Position numbers and translations under genes: made by a program
The notes under the pieces: model-generated
Databases searched by the model: none
What the model saw: only the letters and a program-made list of their open reading frames with translations
What the model was told of the DNA's origin: nothing
Assembly (NCBI RefSeq): GCF_036370855.1
Contig: NC_088100.1
Coordinates: 36,778,563-36,842,562 of the forward strand
Direction of reading: 5' to 3'
Source: Dromaius novaehollandiae
Taxonomy: Eukaryota; Chordata; Aves; Casuariiformes; Dromaiidae
DNA: 64,000 nt
Part shown: one piece after another, positions 13,801-28,800 of the stretch
Layout: each line of letters begins with the position of its first letter
How positions within the stretch are numbered: the stretch's first letter is position 1

Positions 13801-16800
13801 TAGCAGTTAAAAAGAAGAGTATTTACCTTAGTGGTTTTCCTTGGTTTAGGTTCAGGTTTTGGTGGAGCAGGTTTCTATAAAACATTTTTAGTTGCATGAT
13901 GTATTAAATATATTACCAGTAGCCAGCCACCAGCCTCCGCACAACAGCTTCTACCCACCCCACAACAGCTTCCCTTACTTCCTACTCATTAGTATGCACC
14001 TAAAAAAAGATCAAAAAACCTCAATGAGCAAATGAATCTCATCACTGTACTTGCACCCACTTCTATTAGCCCACTTGTCTAGGAGCCAAAGTAATTTGGG
14101 GGTCATTTTAAAAGTCAAACATGCAAATTAGAAGGAACTACTTAAAAGCCTGTCAGATAGATACCTTTGCTAAAAGAAAGTGCTCACAGTCTTTTCATAT
14201 TGCTACATCATTGAAAGGCTCTTCCACTTTCTGAGGGGTTATTTTGTTTACATGTCTGTACACACACACATTGCACAAACGTACTAGAAAAGATTTAGCA
14301 TCTGCTTGTTCTTGTGTCCAAATCTAATAAAGAAGAGGAACTAAAACCAAATACTAGTAACTGCATCAATCAAGCCCTTGAAGGATTGCTCTTACTCTTT
14401 CATAGAGACGTAGCCACATTTCCACAACCTGCAAAGGTACTAAGTCAGTACTATGTGTAACCAGAGAGAGTGCTGTACTGAAATAGGGAAATGCATCTTT
14501 TTATTAAAATAACCTCCGGAAACCAACAGAACAAAAAACTCTAGAGTTAAAGATGTCTGTAAATACCCTTTGGCAAGAAAAAGATTGAACCAAGCAAAAT
14601 GCAACAAACCTGTTTGGTCTGAGAAAGCACGTGCCTAGAAAAGTATACATCAAGAGGTGTTACACATACTTACAGCTGACAATCTTGCTGATCGTCTTGT
14701 GGGCTACAGAAAAAGATAGAAAGAAAACATTTATAGGCTTACAGCAAATCCTACCCAACTCCAGATAATATCATTTCATGGTGACAGAGTAAATAAAATA
14801 TAGCCTACCAAAATATGTATCTGTATATGTATCTATTAAACAGAACCCAGGGCTTCCTCATTTTGGACCATCAAAATTTTAAAGGGACAAAGTGATGTGG
14901 ATATAAGTAATGAAAACGGTTCATGAACTATAATGCCTAAATCTACTCTCAAATCTATCAGTGCTTGTAGTTGTAAAATACTATTTTTAGTACCTCTTTT
15001 ACAAGTACTTCTGAGTCCCTTGCTGCTCTATGAAAGGTTCATAAATACAGCAAGTTTAACTACCAGTACACAGGACACAACAAACCTTTGTCAAAAGCAA
15101 ACAAAATACTTAAAATGATGTTTATCTAATCTATCGGATGTTATTTTAATAGCAGGTAAAAATTTTCTGATAAAAAAATCAAAGTAAAGTTGTTATCCTT
15201 TCCTGGAGGATATCAGAGTGCTAACAGGTCAAAACAGGAAATGAAGGATCCCTCTAGTCCCACAGTACCCCCCCTCAACTGCATCTGAGAGTCCATCTGC
15301 ACAAAGACAGCTACAAGATCAGAAGGAAAATGATTTTTTGCGTTTAAAGACAATTATAAAAAGGAAAGAAGAAAGTCCAATATTCTGCTTTTCCTCCACT
15401 TCTTCTCTTCATTACCTCAACATGCCCTCCTAATTAAATTTGATTTCACTTTGCTCTTTTTCATAAATCTACTACTGAAGACAAGCAAGTGTAGAAATAG
15501 TTGTAAGCTCATTAATTTGTTCACAGTGTTTTTGTACTCATTAAAACAGATGAGTCCATGATCCAGTTACCCAGCACAGTTATCAAACACAGTTAAAATT
15601 TGGTCTATGCCGTAAAACTGGAATCACATTTGTAATCAAATAAAGGTACAACTCAACTACAACAAACATCCAACACAACACAGCTTAAAAAGTGAAACAA
15701 AATTATCTTTTTAATTATGTATTAAGCATTTAAGATGGGCTGAAAAAACATGGCCCCACATATCTCTTGCAACAAGGAAAAGCTGTTTTTAATATCTGAA
15801 GAATGCAGTAAATTCTATTTGTTAGAGCCATATAAGTATTCTTAGGGGAAGCAGTAGGGAATAGTTCATATTTGGGTCCAGCAAAATACAAGTCATGTCA
15901 GAAAACACCTAAAGATATTTTCAACTATCAAGTATTTATGGATCATTAAGCAAAAAAAAAAAAAAAAAAGGAAAAAAAGAAAAGAAAAAAAGAAAAAAAA
16001 CCCTCTCCTTTCTTGTCAATTTAGAATATTAATCATTTGTTAAGCAGCCTAGCATCACTTTAAAAAAAGTTAAACACAGCATTTAACTTTGTCTGGAAAC
16101 CAAAGAACTCCTAGCTCAAGGCATCTTTCACAAGTCTGTTTTCCTAAAGGAAGATTTTTATCCCACAAGCTTGGGTGTTAAAATGTTGCAAGTTAGCATC
16201 CACTTTTTACAAGATAGCATACTGTCTTAGATCCAAATTGTAATTCCCCACCACCACTGTTCTTACTCCATGATTGATTTTATATAAGATTTGCACTATG
16301 TAAGAAATTCTGCATAACCTCCCCAGTTCTCTAAAAATCCTTCAAGGTTTACTTGATTCTCATTCAGGGTTTGTATGTATGTTACGTTACCCGATTATAA
16401 GGATGGAACTATAGTTAAGCCAGGAAAGGTCACATTTCTATGTACTTTTGAAACAAGCCAAACCTCCTTCTCCCTCTAAACAGCTGTACTAAGCCAGAAT
16501 CACCTACTGCACCCAATAATCTATTTAACACTGCCCCACTAGCAAATGCTTAGGGAAAGAGTGTATGAGATGGAGCAGACACAGAAAGACACTCTGCACT
16601 TCCCTACTGTGCCAGCTGCTGACAATCTACAGTTGCGCGCTTTCCATTCTGCATATTATATCCACATCATGTTTTTAATAGTCCCAGATGGACATTTTTT
16701 TCCATGAATTTGTCTGTTTGCTTGAAAGTGAACTCATTTACACTTTCAGTTTTCACAATATTCTGTGACAATGAGTTTCATAGTGGGATTACATGTTGTG

Positions 16801-19800
16801 TGGAAAAAGAAACAAGAATCAAACCAAACCAAAGACAAACTCCAAAAGTAAAGCTCCAACACACACACACACACACACAGTATTTCTTTTGAACTTGTTA
16901 CCTCTTACTTGCACTGGATTCCTCTTATTCTTGAATTATGTCAGTAAAATCATTCCCTAACTGCCCTTCTCTATTTTGCTGATGAATTTATTATCTCTGC
17001 AATATAACAACTAAAGAATCATAGAAATGCAGCTTTTTCATTAAAAAGCTGCTCTATATCCTCTGTTCATCCCACTATCCTTTGTACCTTTTCAATTCCA
17101 ACATACCCTTTTTAAGGGAGAGCCATTTAATAGTCCCCATCTAGGTGCACAATGCATTTATGTTGTGATACAGTGATGTTTCCCACTCTGTTCTCTATTC
17201 AGTCAGTAATTTTTCTCTGTTCTATTCACCTTTCAATTATCAGGACATTTTCTAAGAACTATCCACAGTGATTCCACAATCTCCCTCCCAATTAACAGCT
17301 AATTTGACCATCATTATGTCTTCCCCTGCCCATGTGTATTAATTTGCATTTCTCTACATTCAATTTCCACTGATATTTCATAACCTAGTTATTCAGTGAT
17401 GTCACATCCTTCTCAGTCTCTCTCACTTCTGACTACCCTGATGACGTTTTGTAAACTTCAGCACACTTTGTAGTTTCACCAGTAACTTCTCTCCTAGATC
17501 ATTTAATGAATACATTCAGCAGAAAAGCTCAAACACAACTCTGTCCAACACTCCACTAACTCTCCTCTATTCGGAAAACTAACTACTTTTTCCCTAGTCT
17601 CTTCTCATATCTTCATCTGTTACCAATTTTAAGGTCTTCTCTTTAATCCATGGTTTGTTAGTTTAAGAACCTGGTTGGAGAGCTTTATCAAAAAGTGTTT
17701 TTATATCTAAGTACATTGTATCAATTGGTTCAACCTCTTCCACTCACCTGTTGAATTCTACAAAGAATTCAGATATGTGAAGTATGACTTCTCTCTGAAA
17801 TCTGTCAATTCTCCTGTTATACATTTGTCCATATCTACTCATTCTACGCTTTAAAAAAACACCTACTTTTATAAGTTAGACTTATGGTCTTTATTTTCCC
17901 AAATCTCTTATCTAAAATCCTAAGAGCATATTCATTGCCTTCAGTTACTCTGGTACTGAGGCCAGTGCAAGCATCTTAATGGTTTAGCTAAACAGTTTTA
18001 GCCCAAATTCGTTCGGCTGTTGGGTGAATACCATCTAGTTCTCAGATTTGTTATTATTCTTTTTATGCATTTGTTAAAAAAAAAAACAAAAAACAAAAAA
18101 CAAAAAAACCTAAAACCACTTCTGCTCATACTCAATTCAAGCATGTTCTCCAAACTCTACATGCATAAGAAAAGGCTCCACTGTGACAACCTCCCTAATA
18201 AGTCTGCATAGCAGAAGTTTCATCTAGCTACTGTATTTCAGCTTCACATTTGACATACTGGATGTTTTGCTCCTTACCTCACTATTTTATATCTGTACAA
18301 AAATACCTTTAAAAATAATGATTTTCCTTTATTTTCATGTTAAATCTGTCTGGGTTTTTTGGGGGGGAGGGTGGAGGCCCTTTTGAAAAACAGTATACAT
18401 TTCTTCAGGCCTCTAGGATGATGTATTACATAGCCTCTCTGCTGCCTGAAATCACTAAATATTTTAGCTGTTCCTTTTAACAGGCTCTCATTTTTAATAA
18501 AATTCCTTTTCTTGACATTGCATCTTAACATTGGGGAGTTTATTTGGACTTACATTCCCACAATGACGATGAACCAGACTATATTATGGTCATAATTATG
18601 GACTCTCTGACAACTGTCTTTTTAACTGGCTCCTATGTACTACTGAGGACCAAATCAGGAGTTGATTATCCTTTTCTTGGTCCTTTGACTTGTAGCTCCA
18701 GGAAGCAAGCATTCCTGGTTTTAACTTTTTAGTCTTTTAATGCCTTAGCAATGCATTTCTCAAAACTGCTCTTTGCCATTGCAGATGCAAATTTTTATGG
18801 CTTCTGTTTTTTGGGGTTTTTTTCCCCCTGTAAAAACGTAGAATTCTGACTTCACTGTATGTGCCATTCAGAACCTGCTAGTCTCCCTCAAATGTTTAGT
18901 TTAAATTTTTTGAGAATAAAATTCTTCAGTGTCATCCACATGGGTCTGTTTTGGTTCAGACTGAAGCCCTCCTTTCTGCCTGTTTCAGCTGTTCCAAAAG
19001 TTCCCACAGTTTCTAGTCTAATCGTTCACCATTATCCTCACTTACTAAGCACCACAAATGTGTCTGCTGAGACTATGTTCGTTCATTTTTTCTGTAGTGT
19101 CCACAGCCACTATTATCTCATCTTGACTGAAGACTACTCCAACAGCTCTTGTATTTCAAAGAGAACAGGCCCTCCCCAGAGAGGGGATATTTCTGCAAAC
19201 CTCTCTGTCTTCCTTCTTATATTAGCATTCGGGTGTCTTAAATATTCAGGGTAAGGAACCTTTACTTTTCTGTCTCTTGAAGAAACAATATTTAAACTTG
19301 GACAGAGGAAAAAAATCATTTAGAGCAAAAAGATTACATTTTTACTATGATTTAGTCAGCCTTTTCATATTGTATGAAACTAAGAAACTAATCGGTATAC
19401 TATCTTCTAGGAAATTCCACAGGAAGCTACAGAGATACCACAATCCATTCTTCTCAGACCTTTATACTCACCTGTTTTCTTTGTGATTTTTTTTGTAAAC
19501 ATTACTATTTTTTGAAATATTTTGACATTCCACTGTACCATTTTCTTCTGCCTGAATGAGCATCAACCAGCTTCTCAGTTCAGAAAATGTAAGACTTCAT
19601 TAGACTTTTTTCCCTGTTCAAATATGCCCAAAGCTTTATCAGAAGAGCAACTAACTGTTAATCTGTTTGAATATTCACCCAGTCTTTTCAAGGACTTGAT
19701 TAAACTTTGTCAGCTACAAAAGGTGACAATCTAGGAAAATTAATCCTCAATACTTCTCCACCTCTTTTCTTAAACTCAGATTAAGGGCTGTGATAAAAAT

Positions 19801-22800
19801 CTAACAAACCTTACTGTACTGGTCAAGGTACCACCAGCTGTCCACCTCGCCTTTTCTGCCAAAAGTTAACCGTGCCCTTAATGCAAATTCGGATGAAGGA
19901 AACATACCCATATGTCAGCTGCTCCAGTTTAGAATCTGGTATCTTAATTCAAAACACCCTTCCATCAGCCAAATAAGCTAAGAATAGTTTTGAAGTAGAG
20001 TGGCTGAGGTGTGTGCATTAACTCTCTTCTGCCAGCTCTGCTAGAGAATGAGGTAGGCAAACACAGTTCCAGGCAGTAACATGCTAAACTGTTGCTGTGA
20101 GGTCCACCAGAGTGCCTCTATTAAAGCCCTAAACAGCTTCTGGAATTTGTCTTATGTACCAGCGAGTCCTATAAACCGTCAGTGCACAAAAATCAAATTA
20201 TGCCAAATAAGCTACAAATGTGGCTTACTTCTGGTTTTAAACAAACCATCATTATTTCCACTGAAAACACCTCACTAGAAGTGGCAGAGTAGTACATACT
20301 CTTTTGATCTGCAAGACTTCAGATCTCCAATTAAATAATTACATGCCAAAATGAATTTAAAAAAAAAGAGGGGGGGGAATATACTTGCCTCTTGTTTAGT
20401 TACTTTTGCTGCATCCTTGCCTTCAGCACCCTCTGGAGACTAAAAGAAAAAAATAAGTCAGTGCTTTTATTACAGATTTAAAAGCATCTGGCCAACAGCA
20501 AAACACAGATGACAGTGAAGATTCTTCTTTCTATATGTTGGAGCAACTTAAAGAAGCCTGGCAAATTCATGTTAGTATTTACAAGCAACATTGTGCCAAA
20601 GCCATTCTAGATTTTCCAAGCAAAAAAACAAAGACTGATTATCACCAGGTATGTTCATAACACACAGCATCCCTCAGTGATTCTTCTAGCCAATTAACTA
20701 GAAATCCCTGAGAAATTTAGCACTTTTCTTCCTAAACATGAACTTCACTTGTAATTAGATGTGATGAGATGAGCCAAAAAGCACAGCACTACTGAAATGA
20801 ATGATTTCCTTATCCCATTTATTCCTCTGATGACTCAGGCTCACTCATCTGAAAGCTTTCAGAATATCTTGCCCTCATCACATCTGTTCCACCAAAACAG
20901 TTTAAAAAACAAACAAACAAAGAAACAAACAAACAGTAAAACACCAAGACTTTGACAGGACAGTTAAGGAAACATCTTCCTTCACAAGAAGAAAGTATCA
21001 ACCTGACCATTCTAACTCTTGTCTTACAGAGGTGCAAAGAAATGCTAGTTAAACCCAAACACAGCTAAAATCAGGCTTATGTTCCAAGTCCTTTACTAAC
21101 AAGGTATGTTACTTTTCATTTTGAAAAAGACAGGATGTCCACCTAGGGGCAAGCAACCATGGAAAAACAGCGAGCAGTAGCTACTAGAGAAGTACAAAAA
21201 AAAGCAGGTGTTTTTAAAAGTCATTTAACAGGTAGGAGAGAAGGCAATTTCATTGTTGTTTTGCTTTTCAATCAGTAAAGGAGCAGTAGAGGAGTTATGT
21301 TTTCTTTGCTCTTTCCATTTCAGTCCTAACCCAAACTTTCTACAGGGTTTTCACTGGAATTTCTGAGAGTTACACAATTATGGTTTGGAGCAGAGAAAAA
21401 GACTGGCTAGTTTGCAGTGGAGTTGCCCACTGCCTTCTCCTGTCATTGGGCTCTAACATACCTACCAAAAAACAAATACTCTTCAACCACCCACCAGAAG
21501 ACAAAACTTGGCTTTATGACTGTGTGCTCCCCTAACAGAAAAGCAGCGTGCCACAAAAGCAGCTGGTTTAAAAAAAAAAAAAAAAAAAGCCTAGGGACTG
21601 ATCATTTAAGTAGCTAGAAAACGGCAGGAAGTTAAGTAGCATTGAGCAGAGTACAGCAACTCAGAATAGCAACACAGGCATCCAAAATGGAGCTTGACTG
21701 TTCCCTAAGGTAACTCAGTCTCACCAGCCTCCTGTGGGATTGTTTTAAGTTTATATTCCTAAAAGCCTTTCTGTTTGGTTACTAAAGAGTTGCCATAGCT
21801 TGATGGTGTGATGCTGGGAGCATGAAAAACCATAAGCAAAACAAAAACAAGTGGTTCCATGATCACTGGCAGAAACAAAGCTTTGTTTCCTACAACTTCC
21901 CTCTTCAACACACAACGTCATACAAGCTCCAAGTTCAACTTTCCTGTAGTTTGGGAATTCATAACATCTGTCTTTCCTATAAGAATGTTCTCAAGTCTAA
22001 TAAACCTGCACTGCACCATTAAAGGGAACTCCAATAGCATCTTTCCTCTACTGGGCACCTATTTACATGGAAGTTATCTTCAGAGTTTGTAAGTCCTTCC
22101 TGAAAGCAGCCAAGAGGATCAGGATTTATAGGAATAGGGAACAGAAAGACAGCATGATTCACTTCCTTAGGCAGCCAGGGTAAAAACCTCATCAAATGAA
22201 TGAAGCTGATTCACATTCCATGATCAGGGTATTTTACACTACTTCACTTTTAGAAACCTTAGAGCTTTGAAACAGGGCTAAATCATCACGAGATGCTGCT
22301 ATCACGTGCCAGCAGCTTTGCAGTAACTGCCCAGGAGCAAACTCTCATCCTGCAATACTGTACAGTTAACACACAGTAATTTGCCCCATTTTCTTTAGCA
22401 ATAGTGAAAGACAAGTCTCTTACATTTCTGGTACATAGGGCAGCCTCTTTTTAGATATTAGTATTACTGCTTGACAACACATTTTAAAAACCTCTCATAT
22501 AGCCAACTGCAGAAAAAATTAACAATATGTTAAAATATTCTTAATTCAAGCACTATATACAACATATTATATAACATACTTCAATTAAGTTAGCTAATTA
22601 GCCCAGAATTCCCTCTCAAGCTGGAAAATCCAACAGCAATTACAAGCGCTAAAGAATTTTTTCTGTGGAGAGACTTATACATTAACCACCTCAGAGATGG
22701 GTAACAGTAGCAAGGGGTTTTTACATGCTCTCATTCCCATCTCAGACTCCATCCCCCCTTTCTTCAATCACTACATGTTTAGGCAGCCTGAGGCTGGGCT

Positions 22801-25800
22801 CATCCTCCCAGGCCCCTGGCTCTCTAGTATGCTGGCAGAGCTGCATGGGAGGTCATGTCGTGAATAAGATAATTGATCGAGCTGAAAAATAGATTGCTGC
22901 TTAAACAAATTTATAAATATAATTTAAAATATAAATATATTCTACTACTCCAGCAACATCATTTTACTCTACAGCTGCACAAACAATTGAGCCAGTACAA
23001 CCCACAGGAACAAAGTGGCACCGGGCTGTTGCAAGCAGCCTGGGACTCCTTAAACTAATAGGAACACCAAAAAACATGCACGTCAGAAATACGGCTGCAG
23101 TATATCTGTTGAAAGAGGAATGGAAGCTTCCTCTCCCCTCCAACTAGTCCCGCTCATACATTCCAGCGAATCCTGGCTGGTTTGAATCTTTGTGCTAGTT
23201 TTTCCCCTCTTTTCCCCAGGGATCAGACAGATTTATACATGCATGTCACACGCAGTGGCCATCTGCACTAGCAGTTGGAAGTCACAGGACTTTTATGTGG
23301 AAGTCACCAAAACCTTGAAGACCTTGTTCCCAACTCTTCCGTAGGAACCCTTCCTCTATGTTTTGTCCTGGTGAAAAACTACTGAAGGAACTCTGGTTTC
23401 AAAGCAACTGAGCTTACTAAGTAACACATCCCCTTGGCAGGTTTTTCCACATGATGTAATGCTATGGCTCACCGTATTTCACATGACACCCTGGTCACAT
23501 TAAAGTGCACTCTGATACTGTGCCTTACAGCATAAACCAGCCAGAGACAGGACTGTCCACCCTGCAAGTTTCGTGCAGCGGAATCAAAGCCCCCTGGAGC
23601 ACTGAGAAGGATGCCTCAACTTTATTCCCTCATATACCTGTATTCCCTCACATACCTGTATTATAGCCATGAAGTAGCCTCTACAGGCCTGCTGTGTCTA
23701 ACTTCATATGGATGCCAGCAAGAAATAACACAGATAATAAAAAACAGAGAAGAACAAAGGTAACAGTGACTTTTTTTCCCATCAGATAGGTACATAGAGG
23801 TCATAGCAAAGGAGTTGACTGGCTAACTATAAATATGCTTTCAATATTCAAACTAATGGCAGGTTTTAAGTTCAGACGACTATGCACTGTGTCATATCTC
23901 AAAGAGCACTACATATTGGCAGTAAGATTGTAAAGTAAGCAGCAGCTAAGCTTTGTAAGATCTGTCAGTTTTGCATAACTTTTATATCACAAGATTAACC
24001 TGGAAGGATGTGTGCAAGATTCCCTGTGAGTATCATCAATTAGAAATTTTTAAGGGACACAACAATTTATTTTTTTAAAGGGACACATCTTGAAAAAAAA
24101 AGTTTTGAGAGAATTCGAAAACCAAAGGAATATTAAAAGTTGATCTTGTTTATATACACAGGTTTTTAGATTTCACCAGTTATGAAGTCTAAATAGGAAC
24201 TGGTGTTTCTACATGTGGTACCTGCAGTACCAATACCATAGAAGAATTAAGTTGAAATCAAAAAACTAGATTGTTTTAAGGAAACATTTAATAGAACATA
24301 CATGCAAGTTTCCTTTATTTGTCTTAAGCCTGGACCACCCGGTAGAGACGCACCACAAAAGAAAAAAAAAGCTTCAATTTTTCTAATTAAAACCCTGCAA
24401 TATAAGCAGGATGCCATATGAGTACAATAACACAATTCTAGTATCTACAGTTACTGATACCCATTTGAGAAATCCAACAGCACTTATTTGAACTCTCAGT
24501 GACCAGCTTCTGGATAAATATTTTGTTTGTACTTAAATGAACAGAAGCAGTGCATTAAACGCATGAAGAATGAGAATACAAGTAGGTGAGAAGTAACAGT
24601 CAGTATAGAAGGTTGCAGGTAAAATGAAATAAATCGTTCATTCCTTGAAGGATCTTATTACTAGCTGATACTCAACACCTCAGCTCTGAGAGGCCAGAAA
24701 TTAATCTTCCCATATCCACACGAAAAGCACGAAAAAGCAGATTCCAATTCCATTATAACTACCACATTAGGAAGAGGCAGAAAGCCTTAACCTTCCTTGC
24801 ACATGAGTATTTTCTGTAGCGTTTCCTCCCTTCTTTGCAAAGTGTTTTGTTCAGCCACATTTCAATATACTGCCTGCAATGGGATTTGCCTGTAGATACT
24901 TTCCTGGCTCAGTATTCTAGCTGAAATTTCCATGATGTAATGATGTAATGGAGGTCAATCCTCCAACAACTTTTCTCTCCAACCAAAATATGATAGAAGT
25001 TTGCAACAAAACCACAGTGGCCAGAAAAGAAAAAAAGACATATAAAGTCCTAAGTCTTTTTCAGAATTTACCGTACTGTTCTGCTATAATTTTCCCTACC
25101 ATCACTTCCCTTCGAGTATTATCTACTGCATTTCAGATAGTTTAAATTTTAGCACATAAAAGCTAAGTTTGCTGTGAGTAGAGCTCAGTTAAAAGCCAAC
25201 AGAGCTGCATTACACTGAATTTAATTCAATACATTGTTTCCCCATACCTGCTAGATCTTCTAATTGTGTCTGTCTTCACAACAGCTCTGAATTTTGTGCC
25301 AGGTCACAAATGTAATTAAAATGCTGTTTACTTCCTGTTTTAGGTTAATGAACACGCTATATGTTAGCTAATTGAACATCAACCAACTCCTGTGACACCC
25401 TTCTAGCCACCAGATCTTCCAGTATCTTATCATTAACCTTTGTTTATAGCTAATTCTTTGATCTGTTTTCAGCTGATACAACAGTGCTCACTACCAAGCC
25501 AATATGAATGAACTTTGCAAGTGATTTAATTCTCTCTATTAAATTCTTTATAAAGCCAAGTATTCTTCCTACTAAGTTCCTTCATTTATCCTTTTCTACA
25601 CAGAGCCTGATCCAGAAAAAAAAAATGATGCATGCCACTAATATCAGAAACAAGTAATTCCACCAGAACCACTTACGAAGTACAAAGTAAATTTTTAATA
25701 CCCAAGCTGTTTCCCATCTTTTTTCTTCCCTGCTTCTGAGTTCTACAGTATAGTCTTCCAGCAATTTTTGAGAGTTCCTCTATGTATGACTTAAGGGATA

Positions 25801-28800
25801 TACGCTTTTATAGAGAGAGATATATAGATATGTTATATACATCTTTATATAATTTATGCTTTTATACACACACACCTATAAAATTGATGTTATACATATT
25901 TATTTTTATATAATTTATGCTCTATGTGTGTATATATACACACATAATATATGTATACAAAATTTTGAGGTAGTAAAGGAGGCTGCAAGTCCCACGTTCC
26001 AAAGGTTTTTTAAGAAGTATTTAGAAGCTCTGAAACCTGCATTACATACCAATTCCCTCCTGCTCCAGATAGATGCCTTTTCCCGAATACCCAATTATAT
26101 TTGATTACATGTATTAAATCCAACATATACTCTCCATTACAAAAAAAAACTTTAAGTCTGCATAATATTTCAATCTTTCCTGTTAAGAAGTATTGCAAGG
26201 AAATATTAGACAAGATTTTTTTTTTTTTTTTAGAATTTAAATCTCTTCATCTCATATCTATTAAGAGCAAAATATTTAATTTTTTAATCCTTTAGGGGGA
26301 GAATGTCAAGATCATGAAGTTCTGAAACGACAAACTGTACTTAAAAATTTAAATATAAAGACCATCATTAATATCCCCTGGTATTAATATGCAACTGGGA
26401 GGAGGGGGGAAAAACAGGAAAAAACACAGTTCCTTATGAAAGTCTCCATTCTTGCTTAGACTTTCAAGACTAACAGAGCAAGTGGTTAACATGCACTGGG
26501 TTTTCAAAGAATATATTAAAAAAATAAGACTATAAACAGCCTGACTATAATAAAAATTAGTAGGTTCAAAAAACAAAACAGCTAAGTGTATTTTATTAAA
26601 TTCAGTAATTCTTAACATGTAACTCCAGGGACCTCTGTGTTCTTCCAAGCAAGAAAGAAGAGACAGAAATGAAATTAGGTCTGCTGTATTTCTAGATATC
26701 TAAAATCAGTCAGAATAAATGTTTCTCCAAAGGGGAAACTAAATTCCTTCATTGTAGGTTAAGATTTTGCTGTTCCCACTGAAAAGAGCTCAGTAGTTGA
26801 CCAATATAATTTAAACCACATTTGTATTTGATGGGACATTTTTAAAGTCTCAAAGTTGCTTTTCCTTTCACTTTCACCCTATTTACCTGGGAGAGCTGTC
26901 CAATTTTGATTGGGCCAACTAACTTAAGAAAATAGAGGAAAGACCTTCCAAATTTCTCGTCCCTGTAGTCATTTTTTTGGAATACATTATCTTTTATCTA
27001 TAACTGAGTGAAGGGGCAAGAACAGTTTCTAGAGACTGCTGCTTAATTTGCTTAGTTTTTTTAAAATCAATACTGTAATTCAAAATTAGACAGACAATTC
27101 CCCATTTATACACTGAAGTAATTAGCTGGATTTTGAAAAATACAGATCAGTCATGGCAGTAGTGGTTGCATAGTGCATCTGAAATCTTTCAGCTTCCCCT
27201 CAACTACAAACTGGAAAACTCAGCTAGGTAATGAGTAAATTCTTCTCTCAATATTGCTTTATCATTTTACTGTCACCATAAAATAAAAAAGCAGATTCAA
27301 AGAATATGATGAAATCCAAGCACAAATAAGATTATTTCTGTGGCCTAACGCTTTCAAAGGTGGGTGCCAATTCTGCAAGTGAGACTAAGTGAATACTCAT
27401 GCAAGCATATATGCAGAGCCAGAGTTTTAAAACTTTAAAGATTAGGTTCCTAAATCAGTATCTAAATAGAACTGATCAGATGTGCAAAACAACATCAGCA
27501 CAAAGTAATTCTGAAAAGAGCAGAAAAAAATATATTTTATCTGCTTAAAAATGGAGATTAATTTTAGACAATATTTTCAATAACAGCTGATTTCTGAAAA
27601 TAGCCACCTCTGACAAAGAACAGTATCCTGAATGGCTGAGATATATAGTTCCTTCCCTTCCACAACATATAACTTTGATAAAAAAACACAATAATCTGCT
27701 ATGATAGAAAAGAAACTTTGTTGTTGTTGTTACAACTAATTGGTGCTATGGAACATCAAACCTCTGAGAGGAACTAGAAAACACAGCAGCAATAATGCTG
27801 TCAGACACTCAATTTCCACCTATGGAAGCACCCTTTGCCATCACTAACTCAGATAGCATTAGGACACTGCGGACAGCTAAGTGGGAAGGCAGGAATCCAG
27901 AGTGAACATACCTGAACAGTCCCAACAAAGCTAATGTTGATGGGAATATATGCAACCTTTCATCCAGATAGATCACAAAATTCTTTGGAAACATTACATT
28001 TCATATTTGCAGCTTTCACTGTTACCAAGAACACCACTCTTTACAACAGGAAGACCGAATCTGCATCTCCGTATCACAGGAGTAACTGATTGAAAATTGT
28101 TCACTTCCAAAGACACCAGAGGAAAAAAAGCTCAACCAAACAAGCCCAATGCAGGGTTGGTGGGTTTTTTAATCCATAACTGTGCAAGGACAGAGTTTGA
28201 GCACTTAGTCATTGTGATGAGCATCACCTAATGAACTAAAGAACACCCCTCTGTGCACTCAGAGACTTTAGGGCCGATCAAAGAAAGGCTGTCTAAGGTG
28301 GCCATTTGATGAATGCCTAGCTGACAGAAGTTGTCATGGCTGCTGCTTAGAAGCCATTCTGCTTTCCCCAGCTAATCATTTCTGCCCCTAAGCCAGCTGG
28401 ACTCTTTGTGCCCATGTTTGGGAAACCAGACTGGTCTGAATGAAAACTACCGCAAACACGTATGATACCCCACAAGCTGCATCAAGAGTAAGGACAGAAA
28501 AAGTTGCTGGAATTGCTTCTTTTAGCCTGTATATGCCTGCTTGAAATATTTAATGAACTATAGTCCTAGTAGTAAAGTCCCACACTGTGAACTTCACTGA
28601 CAATAAAAATCGTACAAGAGGATCCTACTTCTGCATATACCCAGTTGCTTATTCCCAGCCCTACTTCCTTCTACCAGGTTATCATCACCTGTTAGCTGTG
28701 CCGCTATGTGGCATCTCTAAATAGGATCAGTAAAATGATCCAGGATAAAAAAAATGCCAAAATGATGTTTAAACCTGTTGAGTCAGTAAGATTTAAGAGG

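Larger units (their letters stand above)
14704..20388 (-). other. HMGN3: HMGN3 intron 2 (GC-AG)
   Basis: About 5.7 kb, beginning gcaagt and ending ctgtag. About 1.6 kb is a decayed L3-like CR1 element (17130-18740). There are also a (CA)n run near 16859 and A-rich tracts near 15950-16000 and 18076-18110. Confidence 0.85.
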
